Notes: generated by a model not told the origin, from the sequence alone. 55,079 nt of DNA from Lysobacterales bacterium (GCA_015655355.1 JAATFG010000051.1:1-55079), one strand, 5' to 3'; shown: positions 6,801 to 16,351, counted from the stretch's first letter. Made by a program: numbers and translations.

Positions 6801-9800
6801 ATGAAACGCGCAAGCAAGAATACGGTGTCGAAACAATCCTCGAAGTCGTCGGAAACCTTCAGTCTCGCCCCCGTGCTCGCCGCCGTGCGCCGGCTGGCCC
6901 CGGCCGAGCAGCGCGAACAGGCGCTGGCCTTCGTCGCGGACTTCTACAAGCGCCTGGAGGCGGACGAATACCCGTTGCATGGCGCCGAGGCGTGGGCGGC
7001 GATGGCGCTGGACATGCGCGAGTTCGCCCGCCAGCGCAAGCCCGGCGGCGCCAGGTTGCGCGTGTTCAACCCGAACAAGGCCGAGCATGGCTGGGACAGC
7101 GCGCACTCGGCGCTGCAGATCGTCAACGACGACATGCCGTTCCTGGTCGATACCGTGAGCATGGCCCTGGCCGAGATGGGCGTGGGCGTGCACGTGCTCG
7201 GCCATCCACTGCTGCGGCTCGAACGCGACAAGGCCGGCAAGCTGCAGGCGGTGGGCGAGGGCAAGGCCGAATCGCTGATGCTGCTGGAAATCGATCGCCA
7301 GGTGCCCGAGCAGATGGCGCGGATCGAGGCATCCCTGCACGGGGCGCTGGACGCGGTGCGGCGCATCGTCGCCGACTGGGGCACGATGCGCGAACGCATG
7401 CTGATGCTGGCCGACGACCTGACCACGCGCAAATTGCCGGTTGACGACCACGGCCGCCGTGAAGCGCAGGAATTCCTGCGCTGGTCGGCGAGCGATCACT
7501 TCACCTTCTTCGGCTATCGCGAGTACCGGGTCGAGAAGCGCGACGGCATCGAAGTGCTGGCGCCGGTCGAGGAAAGCGGGCTGGGCCTGCTGCGCGGCAG
7601 GGACAAGTCTCCGGCGCGTCCGGTGTCCACGCTCGCCGCCAGCGACCTGAACGCGCACGGCGGCCTGCGCGAGGCGCTGATCCTGACCAAGACCAATGCG
7701 CGCTCGCAGGTGCACCGCAGCGGCTACATGGATTACATCGGCGTGCTCGAATTCGACGCCCGCGGCAAGATCATCGCCGAGCAGCGCTTCCTCGGCATGT
7801 ACACCTCCAGCGCCTACAGCCGCCGCCCGTGGGAAATCCCGCTGGTGCGCCAGCGCTATGAATACGTGATGGGCCGCAGCGGCCTGAGCATCAGCAGCCA
7901 CAGCGGCAAGGCGCTGCGCCACATCCTCGAAACCCTGCCGCGCGAGGAACTGTTCCAGAGCAGCGAGGAGGAGCTCTATGCCACCGCGATGGGCATCCTC
8001 GGCCTGCAGGAGCGGGTGCGCAGCAAGCTGTTCCTGCGTCGCGACAGGTTCGGCCGCTTCTTCTCGGCGCTGGTGTTCATCCCGCGCGAACGTTTCAACA
8101 CCGACGTGCGCCTGCGCATCGAAACCCTGATGCGCGACGCGCTGCACGGCGAATACGTCGATTCCTCGGTCACCCTTGGCCAGTCGCCGCTGGCGCAGCT
8201 GCACTTGATCGTGCGGCCGAAGACCGGCGAGCGGGTCGAACTGGATTCGGCCGAACTGGAAGCGCGCATGGCCGAGCTGCTGCGCAACTGGCAGGACGAC
8301 CTGCGCGAGGAACTGGTCAACCGCCATGGCGAAACCGAAGGCCTCAAGCTCGCCGCCGCATGGGCGCGCGCGTTGCCGGCCGGGTACATCCAGAGCGTGT
8401 CGCCGCAGGCCGCCGCGACCGACGTCGAACACCTTGCCGCGCTCGCCGCCGGTGCCGGCGACGACGCCCTGCGCCTGAGCCTGCGCCGCGCCGCCGACGC
8501 CGGCCTGCGCCTCAACCTGTACCGCAAGGACAACGGCATCCCGTTGTCCGACGCATTGCCGCTGATGGAGAACATGGGCCTGCGCGTGCTGTCCGAGCAG
8601 CCCTACAACCTGCAGACCGAGGACGGTGCGTTCTGCATCCAGGAATTCGAGGTCGCATCGAGCGTCGGCGGCGCGTTCGACAGGAACGGAGACGTCGCCG
8701 CCAGCGCCGCCGCATTCGAGGACGCGTTCGAGCAGGTCTGGCGCGGCGAAGCCGAGAACGACGGCTTCAACAGGCTGGTGCTCGGCGCTTCCCTGCATTG
8801 GCGCCAGATCGCGGTGCTGCGCGGTTACCTGAAGTACCTGCTGCAGACCGGCGTGCCGTTCTCGCAGGCCTACGTCGAAGCGGCGCTGGCGCGCTATCCG
8901 CTGCTGGCGCGGTTGCTGGTCGAACTGTTCGAGGCGCGCTTCGACCCGATCACTGGCAAGGAAAGCAAGGGCGACATCCGCAAGGGCCAGGAACTGCTCG
9001 CCGCGCAACTGCGCGTGCTCGCCGGCGACGACGAGACGGCGAAGGCCATCCTGCAGCCGGTGGTCGACGTGCGCAGCGGCGCGCGCGCCGAACAGGTCGG
9101 GGTCATCCGCGGTGCGCTGCACAAGTTGCTCGATCGCGTGTCCAGCCTCGACGACGACCGCATCCTGCGCGGCTTCATCGGCGCGATCGATGCCACCTTG
9201 CGCACCAGCTATTACCAGCGTGATGCCGAAGGTGACTTCGCGCACACGATCAGCTTCAAGTTCGATTCGGCCAAGGTGCCGGATTTGCCGAAGCCGCGTC
9301 CGTACCGCGAAATCTTCGTGTACTCGCCGCGCGTCGAAGGCGTGCACCTGCGCTTCGGTCCGGTCGCGCGTGGCGGCCTGCGCTGGTCGGATCGGCGCGA
9401 GGATTTCCGCACCGAAGTCCTCGGCCTGGTCAAGGCGCAGATGGTGAAGAACACGGTGATCGTGCCGGTCGGCGCCAAGGGCGGTTTCTACGTCAAAAAA
9501 TCCCCCATCGGCGGCGACCGCGACGCGGTGCTGGCCGAAGGCATCGCCTGCTACAAGCTGTTCATCCAGGGCTTGCTCGACATCACCGACAACCTCGTCG
9601 GCAGCAAGGTCGTGCCACCGCCGAATGTGGTGCGCTACGACAACGACGATCCGTACCTGGTCGTCGCCGCGGACAAGGGCACCGCCACTTTCAGCGACAT
9701 CGCGAACGGGTTGGCGATCGCGCACGGTTTCTGGCTCGGCGACGCGTTCGCCTCGGGCGGTTCGGTCGGCTACGACCACAAGGGCATGGGCATCACCGCG

Positions 9801-11759
9801 CGCGGTGCGTGGGAATCGGTCAAGCGCCACTTCCGCGCGCTCGGCCGAGATTGCCAGACGCAGGATTTCAGCTGCGTCGGCGTCGGCGACATGAGCGGCG
9901 ACGTGTTCGGCAACGGCATGCTGCTCAGCGAGCACACCCGGCTGCTGGCCGCGTTCGATCATCGCCACCTCTTCATCGACCCGAATCCCGACGTGGCGCT
10001 GTCGTTCGCCGAACGCCAGCGCCTGTTCGCGTTGCCGCGTTCGTCTTGGGCGGACTACAACGCGAAATTGATCTCCAGGGGCGGCGGCGTGTTCGCGCGT
10101 TCGTTGAAGTCGATCGACATCAGCCCGGAAATGCGCGCCGCGCTCGGCATCGCCGAGGGCATCAAGTCGCTGTCGCCGACCGAATTGATGAGCGCGGTCC
10201 TGAAAGCCCCGGTCGACCTGCTGTGGAACGGCGGCATCGGCACCTATGTCAAGGCATCGAGCGAAACCCATGCCGACGTCGGCGACCGCGCCAACAATGC
10301 ATTGCGCGTCAACGGCGCCGAACTGCGTTGCCTGATCGTCGGCGAGGGCGGCAACCTCGGCTGCACCCAGCTCGGCCGCGTCGAGGCGGCGAAGCATGGC
10401 GTGCTGCTCAACACCGACTTCATCGACAACAGCGCCGGCGTCGACACCTCCGACCACGAAGTCAACATCAAGATCCTGCTCGACAGCGTGGTGCAGGCCA
10501 GCCAGCTCACCATCAACGCGCGCAACAAGCTGCTGGCGGCGATGACCGACGAGGTCGGCGCGCTGGTGCTCACCGACAACTATCGCCAGAACCAGGCGCT
10601 GAGCCTGATGGAACGCATGAGCGTTTCGCGCCTCGGTTCCAAGCAGCATTTCATCCAGTCGCTGGAAGCGCAGGGCCTGCTGGACCGCCAGATCGAATTC
10701 CTGCCGAGCGATGCGGAAATCGCCGAACGCAAGGCACGCGGGCAGGGCCTGACCCGTCCCGAATTGTCGGTGTTGCTGAGCTACGCCAAGCTCGTCGCGT
10801 TCCAGCAGTTGCTGGATACCGACGTGCCGGAAGACCCGTACCTGTCGAAGGAATTGCTGCGTTACTTCCCGTCGCAGTTGCAGAAGAAGTACGCGGCGGA
10901 AATGGAGCAGCACCGCCTCAAGCGCGAAATCATCGCCACCGCGGTGACCAATTCGACGATCAACCGCATGGGCGCGACCTTCCTGCTGCGCCTGCAGGAA
11001 GACACCGGCCGCGGCATCGGCGACGTGGCCAAGGCCTACACGATCACCCGCGAAACGCTGGACGCGCGCGCGCTGTGGAAGCAGATCGACGCGCTCGACG
11101 GCAAGGTGCCGGAAAGCGTGCAGATCGATGCGCTGCAGGTGATCTGGAAGCTGCAGCGCTCGTTCACGCGCTGGCTGCTCAACCGCCCGGGCAAGCTGCC
11201 GGACATCGCCACTGCGGTCGCGCGCTACCACGGCGGTTACAACGACATCCGCGCCGCCGATGGCGTGCTGCCGGATTCGCTGCGCCCGGCCTACGTCGCC
11301 AGCCTGCAGGCGTGGAAGGAAAAGGGCCTGCCGGCATCGCTGGCCGGCCAGATCGCCGCGTTGCCGTACCTGGAGCCGTCGTGCGACATCATCGAAGTGG
11401 CGCTGGCGCACAAGCTCGGCGTGGTCGAAGTGTCCAAGGTGCATTACCGCATCGGCGAAGCGCTGCACCTGCCGTGGCTGTTGCAGCAGGTCGACGCGTT
11501 GCAGGTCGATGGCCGCTGGCATGCGGTCGCGCGCGGCGTGCTGCGCGACGAACTGTGCACGCGCCATCGCCAGCTCACCAGCCAGGTGCTGGGCATGCGC
11601 GGCGGCAGCGCCGAGGAGAAGGTCGCGCAATGGCTGCGCCGCGACGACAACGCGATGCGCTTCACCCTGGCCATGCTCAACGAACTGGCCGCGCAGAAAG
11701 CGCTGGATTACCCGACCGTCTCGGTCGCGGTGCAGCGCCTGTCGCAACTGGTGGATTGA
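6801..11759 (+). CDS. gdhB: NAD-specific glutamate dehydrogenase, large (GDH-180) class
   Basis: A 1652-residue protein matching the size of the 180-kDa NAD-dependent glutamate dehydrogenases of Pseudomonas and Streptomyces. It oxidises glutamate to 2-oxoglutarate and ammonia, feeding the TCA cycle. The N-terminal half (about 1-700) is the regulatory region with ACT-like segments; the catalytic core (about 700-1250) includes RFGPVARGGLRWSDRREDFR, MVKNTVIVPVGAKGGF with the catalytic Lys, and the nucleotide-binding part NGGIGTYVKAS; a helical domain follows. The ATG at 6801 was chosen because the family's N-terminus begins about here and everything upstream is intergenic; there is no strong Shine-Dalgarno. 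It is followed 3 bases later by nadK. Confidence 0.95.
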   Translation: MKRASKNTVSKQSSKSSETFSLAPVLAAVRRLAPAEQREQALAFVADFYKRLEADEYPLHGAEAWAAMALDMREFARQRKPGGARLRVFNPNKAEHGWDSAHSALQIVNDDMPFLVDTVSMALAEMGVGVHVLGHPLLRLERDKAGKLQAVGEGKAESLMLLEIDRQVPEQMARIEASLHGALDAVRRIVADWGTMRERMLMLADDLTTRKLPVDDHGRREAQEFLRWSASDHFTFFGYREYRVEKRDGIEVLAPVEESGLGLLRGRDKSPARPVSTLAASDLNAHGGLREALILTKTNARSQVHRSGYMDYIGVLEFDARGKIIAEQRFLGMYTSSAYSRRPWEIPLVRQRYEYVMGRSGLSISSHSGKALRHILETLPREELFQSSEEELYATAMGILGLQERVRSKLFLRRDRFGRFFSALVFIPRERFNTDVRLRIETLMRDALHGEYVDSSVTLGQSPLAQLHLIVRPKTGERVELDSAELEARMAELLRNWQDDLREELVNRHGETEGLKLAAAWARALPAGYIQSVSPQAAATDVEHLAALAAGAGDDALRLSLRRAADAGLRLNLYRKDNGIPLSDALPLMENMGLRVLSEQPYNLQTEDGAFCIQEFEVASSVGGAFDRNGDVAASAAAFEDAFEQVWRGEAENDGFNRLVLGASLHWRQIAVLRGYLKYLLQTGVPFSQAYVEAALARYPLLARLLVELFEARFDPITGKESKGDIRKGQELLAAQLRVLAGDDETAKAILQPVVDVRSGARAEQVGVIRGALHKLLDRVSSLDDDRILRGFIGAIDATLRTSYYQRDAEGDFAHTISFKFDSAKVPDLPKPRPYREIFVYSPRVEGVHLRFGPVARGGLRWSDRREDFRTEVLGLVKAQMVKNTVIVPVGAKGGFYVKKSPIGGDRDAVLAEGIACYKLFIQGLLDITDNLVGSKVVPPPNVVRYDNDDPYLVVAADKGTATFSDIANGLAIAHGFWLGDAFASGGSVGYDHKGMGITARGAWESVKRHFRALGRDCQTQDFSCVGVGDMSGDVFGNGMLLSEHTRLLAAFDHRHLFIDPNPDVALSFAERQRLFALPRSSWADYNAKLISRGGGVFARSLKSIDISPEMRAALGIAEGIKSLSPTELMSAVLKAPVDLLWNGGIGTYVKASSETHADVGDRANNALRVNGAELRCLIVGEGGNLGCTQLGRVEAAKHGVLLNTDFIDNSAGVDTSDHEVNIKILLDSVVQASQLTINARNKLLAAMTDEVGALVLTDNYRQNQALSLMERMSVSRLGSKQHFIQSLEAQGLLDRQIEFLPSDAEIAERKARGQGLTRPELSVLLSYAKLVAFQQLLDTDVPEDPYLSKELLRYFPSQLQKKYAAEMEQHRLKREIIATAVTNSTINRMGATFLLRLQEDTGRGIGDVAKAYTITRETLDARALWKQIDALDGKVPESVQIDALQVIWKLQRSFTRWLLNRPGKLPDIATAVARYHGGYNDIRAADGVLPDSLRPAYVASLQAWKEKGLPASLAGQIAALPYLEPSCDIIEVALAHKLGVVEVSKVHYRIGEALHLPWLLQQVDALQVDGRWHAVARGVLRDELCTRHRQLTSQVLGMRGGSAEEKVAQWLRRDDNAMRFTLAMLNELAAQKALDYPTVSVAVQRLSQLVD

Positions 11760-11762
11760 GCG

Positions 11763-12530
11763 ATGACCGCGGCGCGCCTCGCTTTCCTCGCCAGTCCGGT
11801 CGCCGACGCGCAAGCGGCGTTGGCCGTGCTGGCGGGCGCGCACGGCAACGTCGAACCGGCCGGCGCGGACATCATCGTCGCCCTCGGCGGCGACGGTTTC
11901 ATGCTGCAGACCCTGCATCGTTACGGTGGACTGGGCCGGCCGGTGTACGGGATGAAGCTGGGCACGGTCGGGTTCCTGATGAACCAGTATCGCCCCGACG
12001 GCCTGCACGAGCGCATCGCCGCCGCCGAACCTGCCGCGCTGCATCCGCTGGCGATGCATGCGCGCACCGCGTCCGGCCACGAATTCGATTCGGTCGCCTA
12101 CAACGACGTCTCGCTGCTGCGCCAGACCCACCAGACCGCGCACCTGCGCATCGACCTGAACGGGCAGACCCGCATCGACGAACTGATCTGCGACGGCGTG
12201 CTGGTCGCATCGCCCGCCGGCAGCACCGCGTACAACTACTCGGTGTACGGGCCGATCCTGCCGCTGGGCTCCGGCACGCTGGCGCTGACCCCGATTGCCG
12301 TGTACCGGCCGCGGCGCTGGCGCGGGGCGATCCTCAAGGCCGACACCGAGTTCCGCTTCCGCGTGCTCGACGCGGACAAGCGCCCGGTCAGCGTCACCGC
12401 CGATTCGCACGAAGTGCGCGACGTGGTCGAGGTCGTCATCCGCGAGATCCGCGATCGCAGCGTGACCCTGCTGTTCGACCCGGAGCACAACCTCGAAGAA
12501 CGCATCCTCAGCGAGCAATTCGTGGTGTAG
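11763..12530 (+). CDS. nadK: NAD kinase
   Basis: A 255-residue cytoplasmic kinase making NADP from NAD and ATP. The hallmark GGDG motif is at residues 42-45 ([15 protein letters not shown]) with Asp44 as the expected catalytic residue, followed by [13 protein letters not shown] and the nucleotide-binding [12 protein letters not shown]. It is slightly shorter than E. coli NadK, as is common in xanthomonads. It starts 3 bases after the gdhB stop, so the two are almost certainly cotranscribed. This links glutamate-derived NADH production with NADP supply. Confidence 0.95.
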   Translation: MTAARLAFLASPVADAQAALAVLAGAHGNVEPAGADIIVALGGDGFMLQTLHRYGGLGRPVYGMKLGTVGFLMNQYRPDGLHERIAAAEPAALHPLAMHARTASGHEFDSVAYNDVSLLRQTHQTAHLRIDLNGQTRIDELICDGVLVASPAGSTAYNYSVYGPILPLGSGTLALTPIAVYRPRRWRGAILKADTEFRFRVLDADKRPVSVTADSHEVRDVVEVVIREIRDRSVTLLFDPEHNLEERILSEQFVV

Positions 12531-12637
12531 TTCACGTTTTCCTCTTCCAATTGTTGCGCTGCATCGTATATGTTCGCGCTGACCGTCACGCAACTGACGC
12601 ATGACGGCAAACCAGGTGCAACCGAGGAGAGACGGAG

Positions 12638-13246
12638 ATGGCGGGGATGATGTCGCTGGTTTTGTCGACGCTGCTGCAGGCGTCGGGCACGACGGTCTGT
12701 GCGATGAGCACCGGCTACGTGCCGTTCGAGATCAGCAAGGACGCACAACCGTTGCAGGCGCCGGACAATGCGCTGGACGCGCCCAGGGCGGAACTGGTCA
12801 GCGTGACCCGCGGCGTCGGTGGCGCGGCGGGCAGCTGCGATGCGCAAGGCATCCTCGTGCTCAGCGTCAAGGCGAAGGGCGGCAGCTACAAGGCCGACGA
12901 CCTTGGCTTCGAGTTCGCCGTGCGCGGCGACGGCGATGCCGGCCACGCTTTCCCGGCCCGCGCGGTGGCGATCGGCAAGGACAACGCGCGCAACGAGCTG
13001 CTGCTGACGTGGCCGGACGATGCGCCCGCGCAACAGAAGCCGCTGCAACTGGACGTCGAAGTGCGCGCGGTCACCCATGGCGACCTGCTCGGCCCGGCGA
13101 CGGTGCTGCACATCGACACGCGTCCGGCGGACGTGGTCCGGGCCGAGGCCAAGGCCCGGGCGGATGCGGAAAGGGAGCAGGAAAAAGCCGCGAAGGCCGC
13201 CGAGAAGGAACATCGCAAGCTGGCCCGGGAACAAAGCGACGATTAA
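12638..13246 (+). CDS. Secreted hypothetical protein with a charged C-terminal helix
   Basis: A 202-residue protein I do not recognise. The N-terminus (MAGMMSLVLSTLLQASGTTV) looks like a weak signal peptide or anchor. The middle (30-155) is predicted beta-rich with no known motif; two Cys (21 and 66) might pair in the periplasm. The last 45 residues (RAEAKARADAEREQEKAAKA and onward) form a highly charged Ala/Glu/Lys/Arg coiled coil. GAGAGACGGAG just upstream supports the ATG at 12638. It lies 107 bases after nadK, on the same strand, and 81 bases before the 5'-nucleotidase gene, which seems to have its own promoter. Confidence 0.6.
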   Translation: MAGMMSLVLSTLLQASGTTVCAMSTGYVPFEISKDAQPLQAPDNALDAPRAELVSVTRGVGGAAGSCDAQGILVLSVKAKGGSYKADDLGFEFAVRGDGDAGHAFPARAVAIGKDNARNELLLTWPDDAPAQQKPLQLDVEVRAVTHGDLLGPATVLHIDTRPADVVRAEAKARADAEREQEKAAKAAEKEHRKLAREQSDD

Positions 13247-13315
13247 CGGCGATGCGCGGGGAAGCCGCATACTCCCTGCCACGTCCCGGGTTCAACGGAC
13301 CAGGCGCGGCTTTGC

Positions 13316-13321
13316 GATAAT
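13316..13321 (+). promoter_or_regulatory. -10 element of a probable leaderless promoter
   Basis: GATAAT ends 6 bases before the ATG of the 5'-nucleotidase gene. Transcription would normally begin about 7 bases past the hexamer, that is at the A of the ATG. No ribosome-binding site lies upstream of this start. The -35 region is weak. Confidence 0.4.
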
Positions 13322-13327
13322 CGCCGC

Positions 13328-14269
13328 ATGGCCGACAACACCCCCCGCTTATTGACCGTCGCGGTGACATCGCGCGCGCTGTTCGACATGGAACAGAGCC
13401 ACGTGCTGTACGAGACGCAGGGCGTCGACGCCTATGCGAGCTACCAGCGCGAACACGAGGACGATCCGCTGCCGCCGGGCGTCGCGTTCCCGGTCGTGCG
13501 CAAGCTGCTGGCGCTCAACGCCGGTGCGCCCGGGGACGAGCCGCGGGTCGAGGTGATCCTGCTGTCGCGCAATTCCGCCGATACCGGCCTGCGCATCTTC
13601 AATTCGATCCAGCACCACGGCCTGGGCATCGTGCGCGCGACCTTCACCAGCGGCGAGCCCACCTGGCCGTACGTCAAGCCATTCGGCGCCAACCTGTTCC
13701 TGTCGGCCAATCCCGACTCGGTGCGGCTCGCGCTGCAGAACGGCATCGCCGCGGCGACCATCCTGCCGCAGCAGGCGCAGAACGACGACGCGCATCCGCG
13801 ACAACTGCGCATCGCCTTCGATGGCGACGCGGTGATCTTCGGCGACGAGGGCGAGCGCTACGGCCGCGAACACGGCGTCGAGGCCTTCGGCAGGTACGAG
13901 CAGGAAAACGCGCACTCGCCGCTGTCCGGCGGGCCGTTCAAGGGCTTCCTGTCGGCGCTGCACCAACTGCAGCAGGCGTTCCCCGCCGGCAACGATGCGC
14001 CGATCCGCACCGCGCTGGTCACCGCGCGCTCGGCGCCGGCGCACGAGCGGGTGATCCGCACCCTGCGCGACTGGGGCGTGCGCCTGGACGAGGCGCTGTT
14101 CCTCGGCGGCCGCCACAAGGGGCCGTTCCTGGAAGCCTTCGGCGCCGACATCTTCTTCGACGATTCGCGCCACAACATCGACAGCGCGCGCCAGCATGTC
14201 GCCGCGGGGCACGTGCCGCACGGCGTGGCGAATGCCGGTCCGGACGAAAGCCGGATCGGCGCCGCATGA
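13328..14269 (+). CDS. 5'-nucleotidase (cytosolic 5'-nucleotidase I family)
   Basis: A 313-residue protein of the family that includes eukaryotic cN-I, which dephosphorylates nucleoside monophosphates (AMP, IMP and others). Visible features are the N-terminal VTSRALFDME, the segment VILLSRNSADTGLRIFNSIQHHGL, LRIAFDGDAVIFGDEGE and the C-terminal FGADIFFDDS, which supplies acidic metal ligands of the HAD-like core. It ends in an ATGA overlap with the next gene, so the two are coupled. A -10 element lies so close upstream that the mRNA may be leaderless. Confidence 0.85.
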   Translation: MADNTPRLLTVAVTSRALFDMEQSHVLYETQGVDAYASYQREHEDDPLPPGVAFPVVRKLLALNAGAPGDEPRVEVILLSRNSADTGLRIFNSIQHHGLGIVRATFTSGEPTWPYVKPFGANLFLSANPDSVRLALQNGIAAATILPQQAQNDDAHPRQLRIAFDGDAVIFGDEGERYGREHGVEAFGRYEQENAHSPLSGGPFKGFLSALHQLQQAFPAGNDAPIRTALVTARSAPAHERVIRTLRDWGVRLDEALFLGGRHKGPFLEAFGADIFFDDSRHNIDSARQHVAAGHVPHGVANAGPDESRIGAA

Positions 14270-14991
14270 AGCACGCCGATGGCAGGCCCTACGTGCGCCG
14301 GCAGCGCGGCCTGCGCTCGCTGCAATTCAAGGGCGAGGTGACCCAGAGCCGGATGTGGACGCTGTTTCCGCACCTGCTGCAGGTCGATTACACCCGCACG
14401 ATGCTCGCTGCGCTGCTGCTGCAGCCGCGTCCGCAATGCATCGGCATCGTCGGCCTCGGTGGCGGTTCGCAGGCCAAGTTCTGCTTCCGCTACCTGCCGC
14501 AATCGCGCATCGAGGCGATCGAGGCCGATGCCGGCGTGCTCGCGTTGCGCGACGAATTCAGGATTCCGCGCGACGGCGGCCGCTTCCGCGCGACCCATGG
14601 CGATGCGGCGCAAGTGCTGAAATCGCGCTGCGGCGCTTTCGACCTGATCCTGCTCGACGCCTACGATGCGCATGGCATCCCGCAAGCGTTGACCACGCGC
14701 GAGTTCTTCGCCGATTGCCGCGCCGCGCTGGGCGCGAACGGCGTCGTCGCGATCAACCTCTACGACACCCAGACCGACAAGTACCTGCGCAAGCTGCGCG
14801 GTGCGTTCGCCGGCAACGTCGTGGTGCTGGATGAGGCGAAGCAGGAAAACGCGGTGGCGTTCGCATGGACGGGCGATGCCGAGCGGAGGGATGTCGCCGC
14901 CGCACTGCAGGGAATGCCGTGGCTGGCGCGGCGCCAGTTGGGGCCGGGCATGCGGCGCCTGCGCGCCGCCCTGCAAGCGCAGGGTTTGTAA
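14266..14991 (+). CDS. Spermidine synthase-like (SpeE-fold) protein
   Basis: A 241-residue protein with a Rossmann fold of the spermidine-synthase/methyltransferase type: CIGIVGLGGGSQAKFCFRY is the glycine-rich nucleotide loop, AIEADAGVLALRDEF is motif II with its acidic residue, GDAAQVL and FDLILLDAYDAHGIP carry the motif III/IV acids, and ALTTREFFADCR follows. It lacks the N-terminal beta domain of true spermidine synthases, so the substrate is uncertain; a polyamine transferase or another SAM-dependent role is possible. The start overlaps the 5'-nucleotidase stop by 4 bases. Confidence 0.75.
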   Translation: MKHADGRPYVRRQRGLRSLQFKGEVTQSRMWTLFPHLLQVDYTRTMLAALLLQPRPQCIGIVGLGGGSQAKFCFRYLPQSRIEAIEADAGVLALRDEFRIPRDGGRFRATHGDAAQVLKSRCGAFDLILLDAYDAHGIPQALTTREFFADCRAALGANGVVAINLYDTQTDKYLRKLRGAFAGNVVVLDEAKQENAVAFAWTGDAERRDVAAALQGMPWLARRQLGPGMRRLRAALQAQGL

Positions 14992-14992
14992 G

Positions 14993-15023
14993 GACGGCAT
15001 CCGGTCGCGGCCGGAATGCCGTC
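14993..15023. terminator. Hairpin between convergent genes
   Basis: GACGGCAT-CCGG and CCGG-A-ATGCCGTC form an imperfect 12-bp stem around a 6-base loop in the 33-base gap between two convergent genes. There is no T run, so intrinsic termination is uncertain. Confidence 0.4.
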
Positions 15024-15024
15024 G

Positions 15025-15570
15025 CTACAAGACTTGATCGAAATCGAGCTTGATGTTGGTCAGCTGCCAGCGCAATCCGTCGCGCGAGAACACGAAGGTC
15101 ATCGGCTTGCCGTTGGCGTCGCTGACCGTCGCGTCGAATTCCGATGCGGAAACATAGGCGAGCTTCGCGTCCTTCAGCGGGTCCGGCGGCAGCGGCTTGG
15201 CGAACGTGTCGCCGTTGACGGTTTCGCGTATTGCCGTTTTCCAGACGTTGCGCCCGCTCAGGATCGCGCCGATTCCGGCCGGCGTCACCGCAGCGTCGAT
15301 GCCGGTGCCGGCGACATGGTCGGCCAGCGCCAATGCGAACATGCCGAGCTTGCTGTCGGCCCTGGCGCCGGCCGTGCGCGCCAGATGGCCTTCGACCTGC
15401 GCGCGCAGGTTCGCGCGCACTTGTTGCAGATCGACGTACTTCTGCAATTTCGTCGCGTCGTTCCGCGCAAGCGCACTCTTGATGCCATGCATCGCGATGA
15501 ACGGGCCGCCGGCGACGTAGGCGAACAGCAGGACCAGGACGACGACGAGCAGGGCGATCCACTTCTTCAT
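15025..15570 (-). CDS. DUF2939-family membrane-anchored protein
   Basis: A 181-residue protein. It starts with one transmembrane anchor or uncleaved signal (MKKWIALLVVVLVLLFAYVAG), and the rest should be periplasmic. The order of elements, IKSALARNDATKLQKYVDLQQVRANLRAQV, then a helical centre, then FSRDGLRWQLTNIKLDF at the end, matches DUF2939 proteins, which are common in xanthomonads and of unknown function. It lies 4 bases after the DUF2461 gene on the same strand, so the pair is probably one transcript. Annotation of the family is confident; function is unknown. Confidence 0.75.
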   Translation of the reverse strand: MKKWIALLVVVLVLLFAYVAGGPFIAMHGIKSALARNDATKLQKYVDLQQVRANLRAQVEGHLARTAGARADSKLGMFALALADHVAGTGIDAAVTPAGIGAILSGRNVWKTAIRETVNGDTFAKPLPPDPLKDAKLAYVSASEFDATVSDANGKPMTFVFSRDGLRWQLTNIKLDFDQVL

Positions 15571-15574
15571 CGGG

Positions 15575-16261
15575 TCAGAACTCCAGGTCGAGCGCGGCGC
15601 ACAGGTAATCGACGAACGGCGCCAGGGTTTGCAGGTCCGCCGCCAGCGTCGCGCGCAGTTTCGTCCCGGTCATCACCGCATCGTCGAGCGTGCGCCAGAA
15701 GATGAAGTTCTTGTGCTTGAGGTCGTCGATGAAGGCGAAATCGGCCGGAAACCCGCGTGGCGCGCGGCTCAGCACCTCGCTGTCGTCGCGCTCGAACTTG
15801 CGCAGCAGCTTCGCGTCGTACGCGGCGCGTTTCCAGCTTTCCGGGTTGTCGAGGATGAATTGGCGGATCTTGCGCTGCGTATCCGGCTCCGGATGCCAGA
15901 CGCCGGCGCCGACGAAACTCTCGCCCGGCTGCAGATGGATGTAGTACGACGGCGCCGGCACCTGCTTGCTGCGTTCGTGGAATAGCCGCGCGCCCTGCCA
16001 CGGCTTGTACGGCGTCTTGTCGTTGGAGAAACGCGAATCGCGGTAGATGCGGAACAGCGAACCGCCGACGGTCTTCGGCTCGCTGCGGAAGTGTTCGCTG
16101 ACCTCGCGCACATCCGGCTGCAGATCGCCGAGCAGGCGCAGGAACGGCTGGCGCACGTATTCCTCGTACTGGTGCTTGTGCGTGGCGAACCACGCCTTCT
16201 CGTTGTGGCGCGCAAGCCCGCGCAGGAACTTGAAGCTGGCGTCGGTGAAATAGGTCGTCAT
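15575..16261 (-). CDS. DUF2461-family protein (TIGR02453)
   Basis: A 228-residue soluble protein recognised from its N-terminus, YFTDASFKFLRGLARHNEKAWF, followed by the conserved SLFRIYRDSRFSNDKTPYKPW and a YYIHLQPGESFVGAGVWHPEP strand region. The family is widespread and has no assigned biochemical function. I start it at the ATG at 16261 because the family begins there; an in-frame start 24 bases upstream would translate part of a dispersed palindromic repeat. Neither start has a strong ribosome-binding site. Confidence 0.8.
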   Translation of the reverse strand: MTTYFTDASFKFLRGLARHNEKAWFATHKHQYEEYVRQPFLRLLGDLQPDVREVSEHFRSEPKTVGGSLFRIYRDSRFSNDKTPYKPWQGARLFHERSKQVPAPSYYIHLQPGESFVGAGVWHPEPDTQRKIRQFILDNPESWKRAAYDAKLLRKFERDDSEVLSRAPRGFPADFAFIDDLKHKNFIFWRTLDDAVMTGTKLRATLAADLQTLAPFVDYLCAALDLEF

Positions 16262-16267
16262 GTTCTT

Positions 16268-16346
16268 GCTCGTCGTTCCGGCCAACGCCGGAACCCGGTG
16301 GCTCCGGATTTTAGCGAAAGTCGCTGGATCCCGGCGTTCGCCGGGA
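16268..16346. repeat. Dispersed palindromic (REP-like) repeat, copy 1
   Basis: Two hairpin modules lie between the DUF2461 gene and sbcB: TTCCGG-CCAACG-CCGGAA (about 16275-16292) and TCCCGGCG-TT-CGCCGGGA (16329-16346). The 29 bases at 16318-16346 recur in reverse complement at 41291-41319 with two mismatches, and CTGGATCCCGGCGT-x-CGCCGGGA recurs at 41342-41364. This is the behaviour of an intergenic REP/MITE family. Confidence 0.8.
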
Positions 16347-16351
16347 GGATG

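Noticed and set aside
6672-12602. A 1976-codon open frame on the minus strand opposite gdhB and nadK
   Set aside because: Same cause. The His/Arg/Gln/Ala composition has no recognisable motif, while the plus strand encodes textbook GdhB and NadK.
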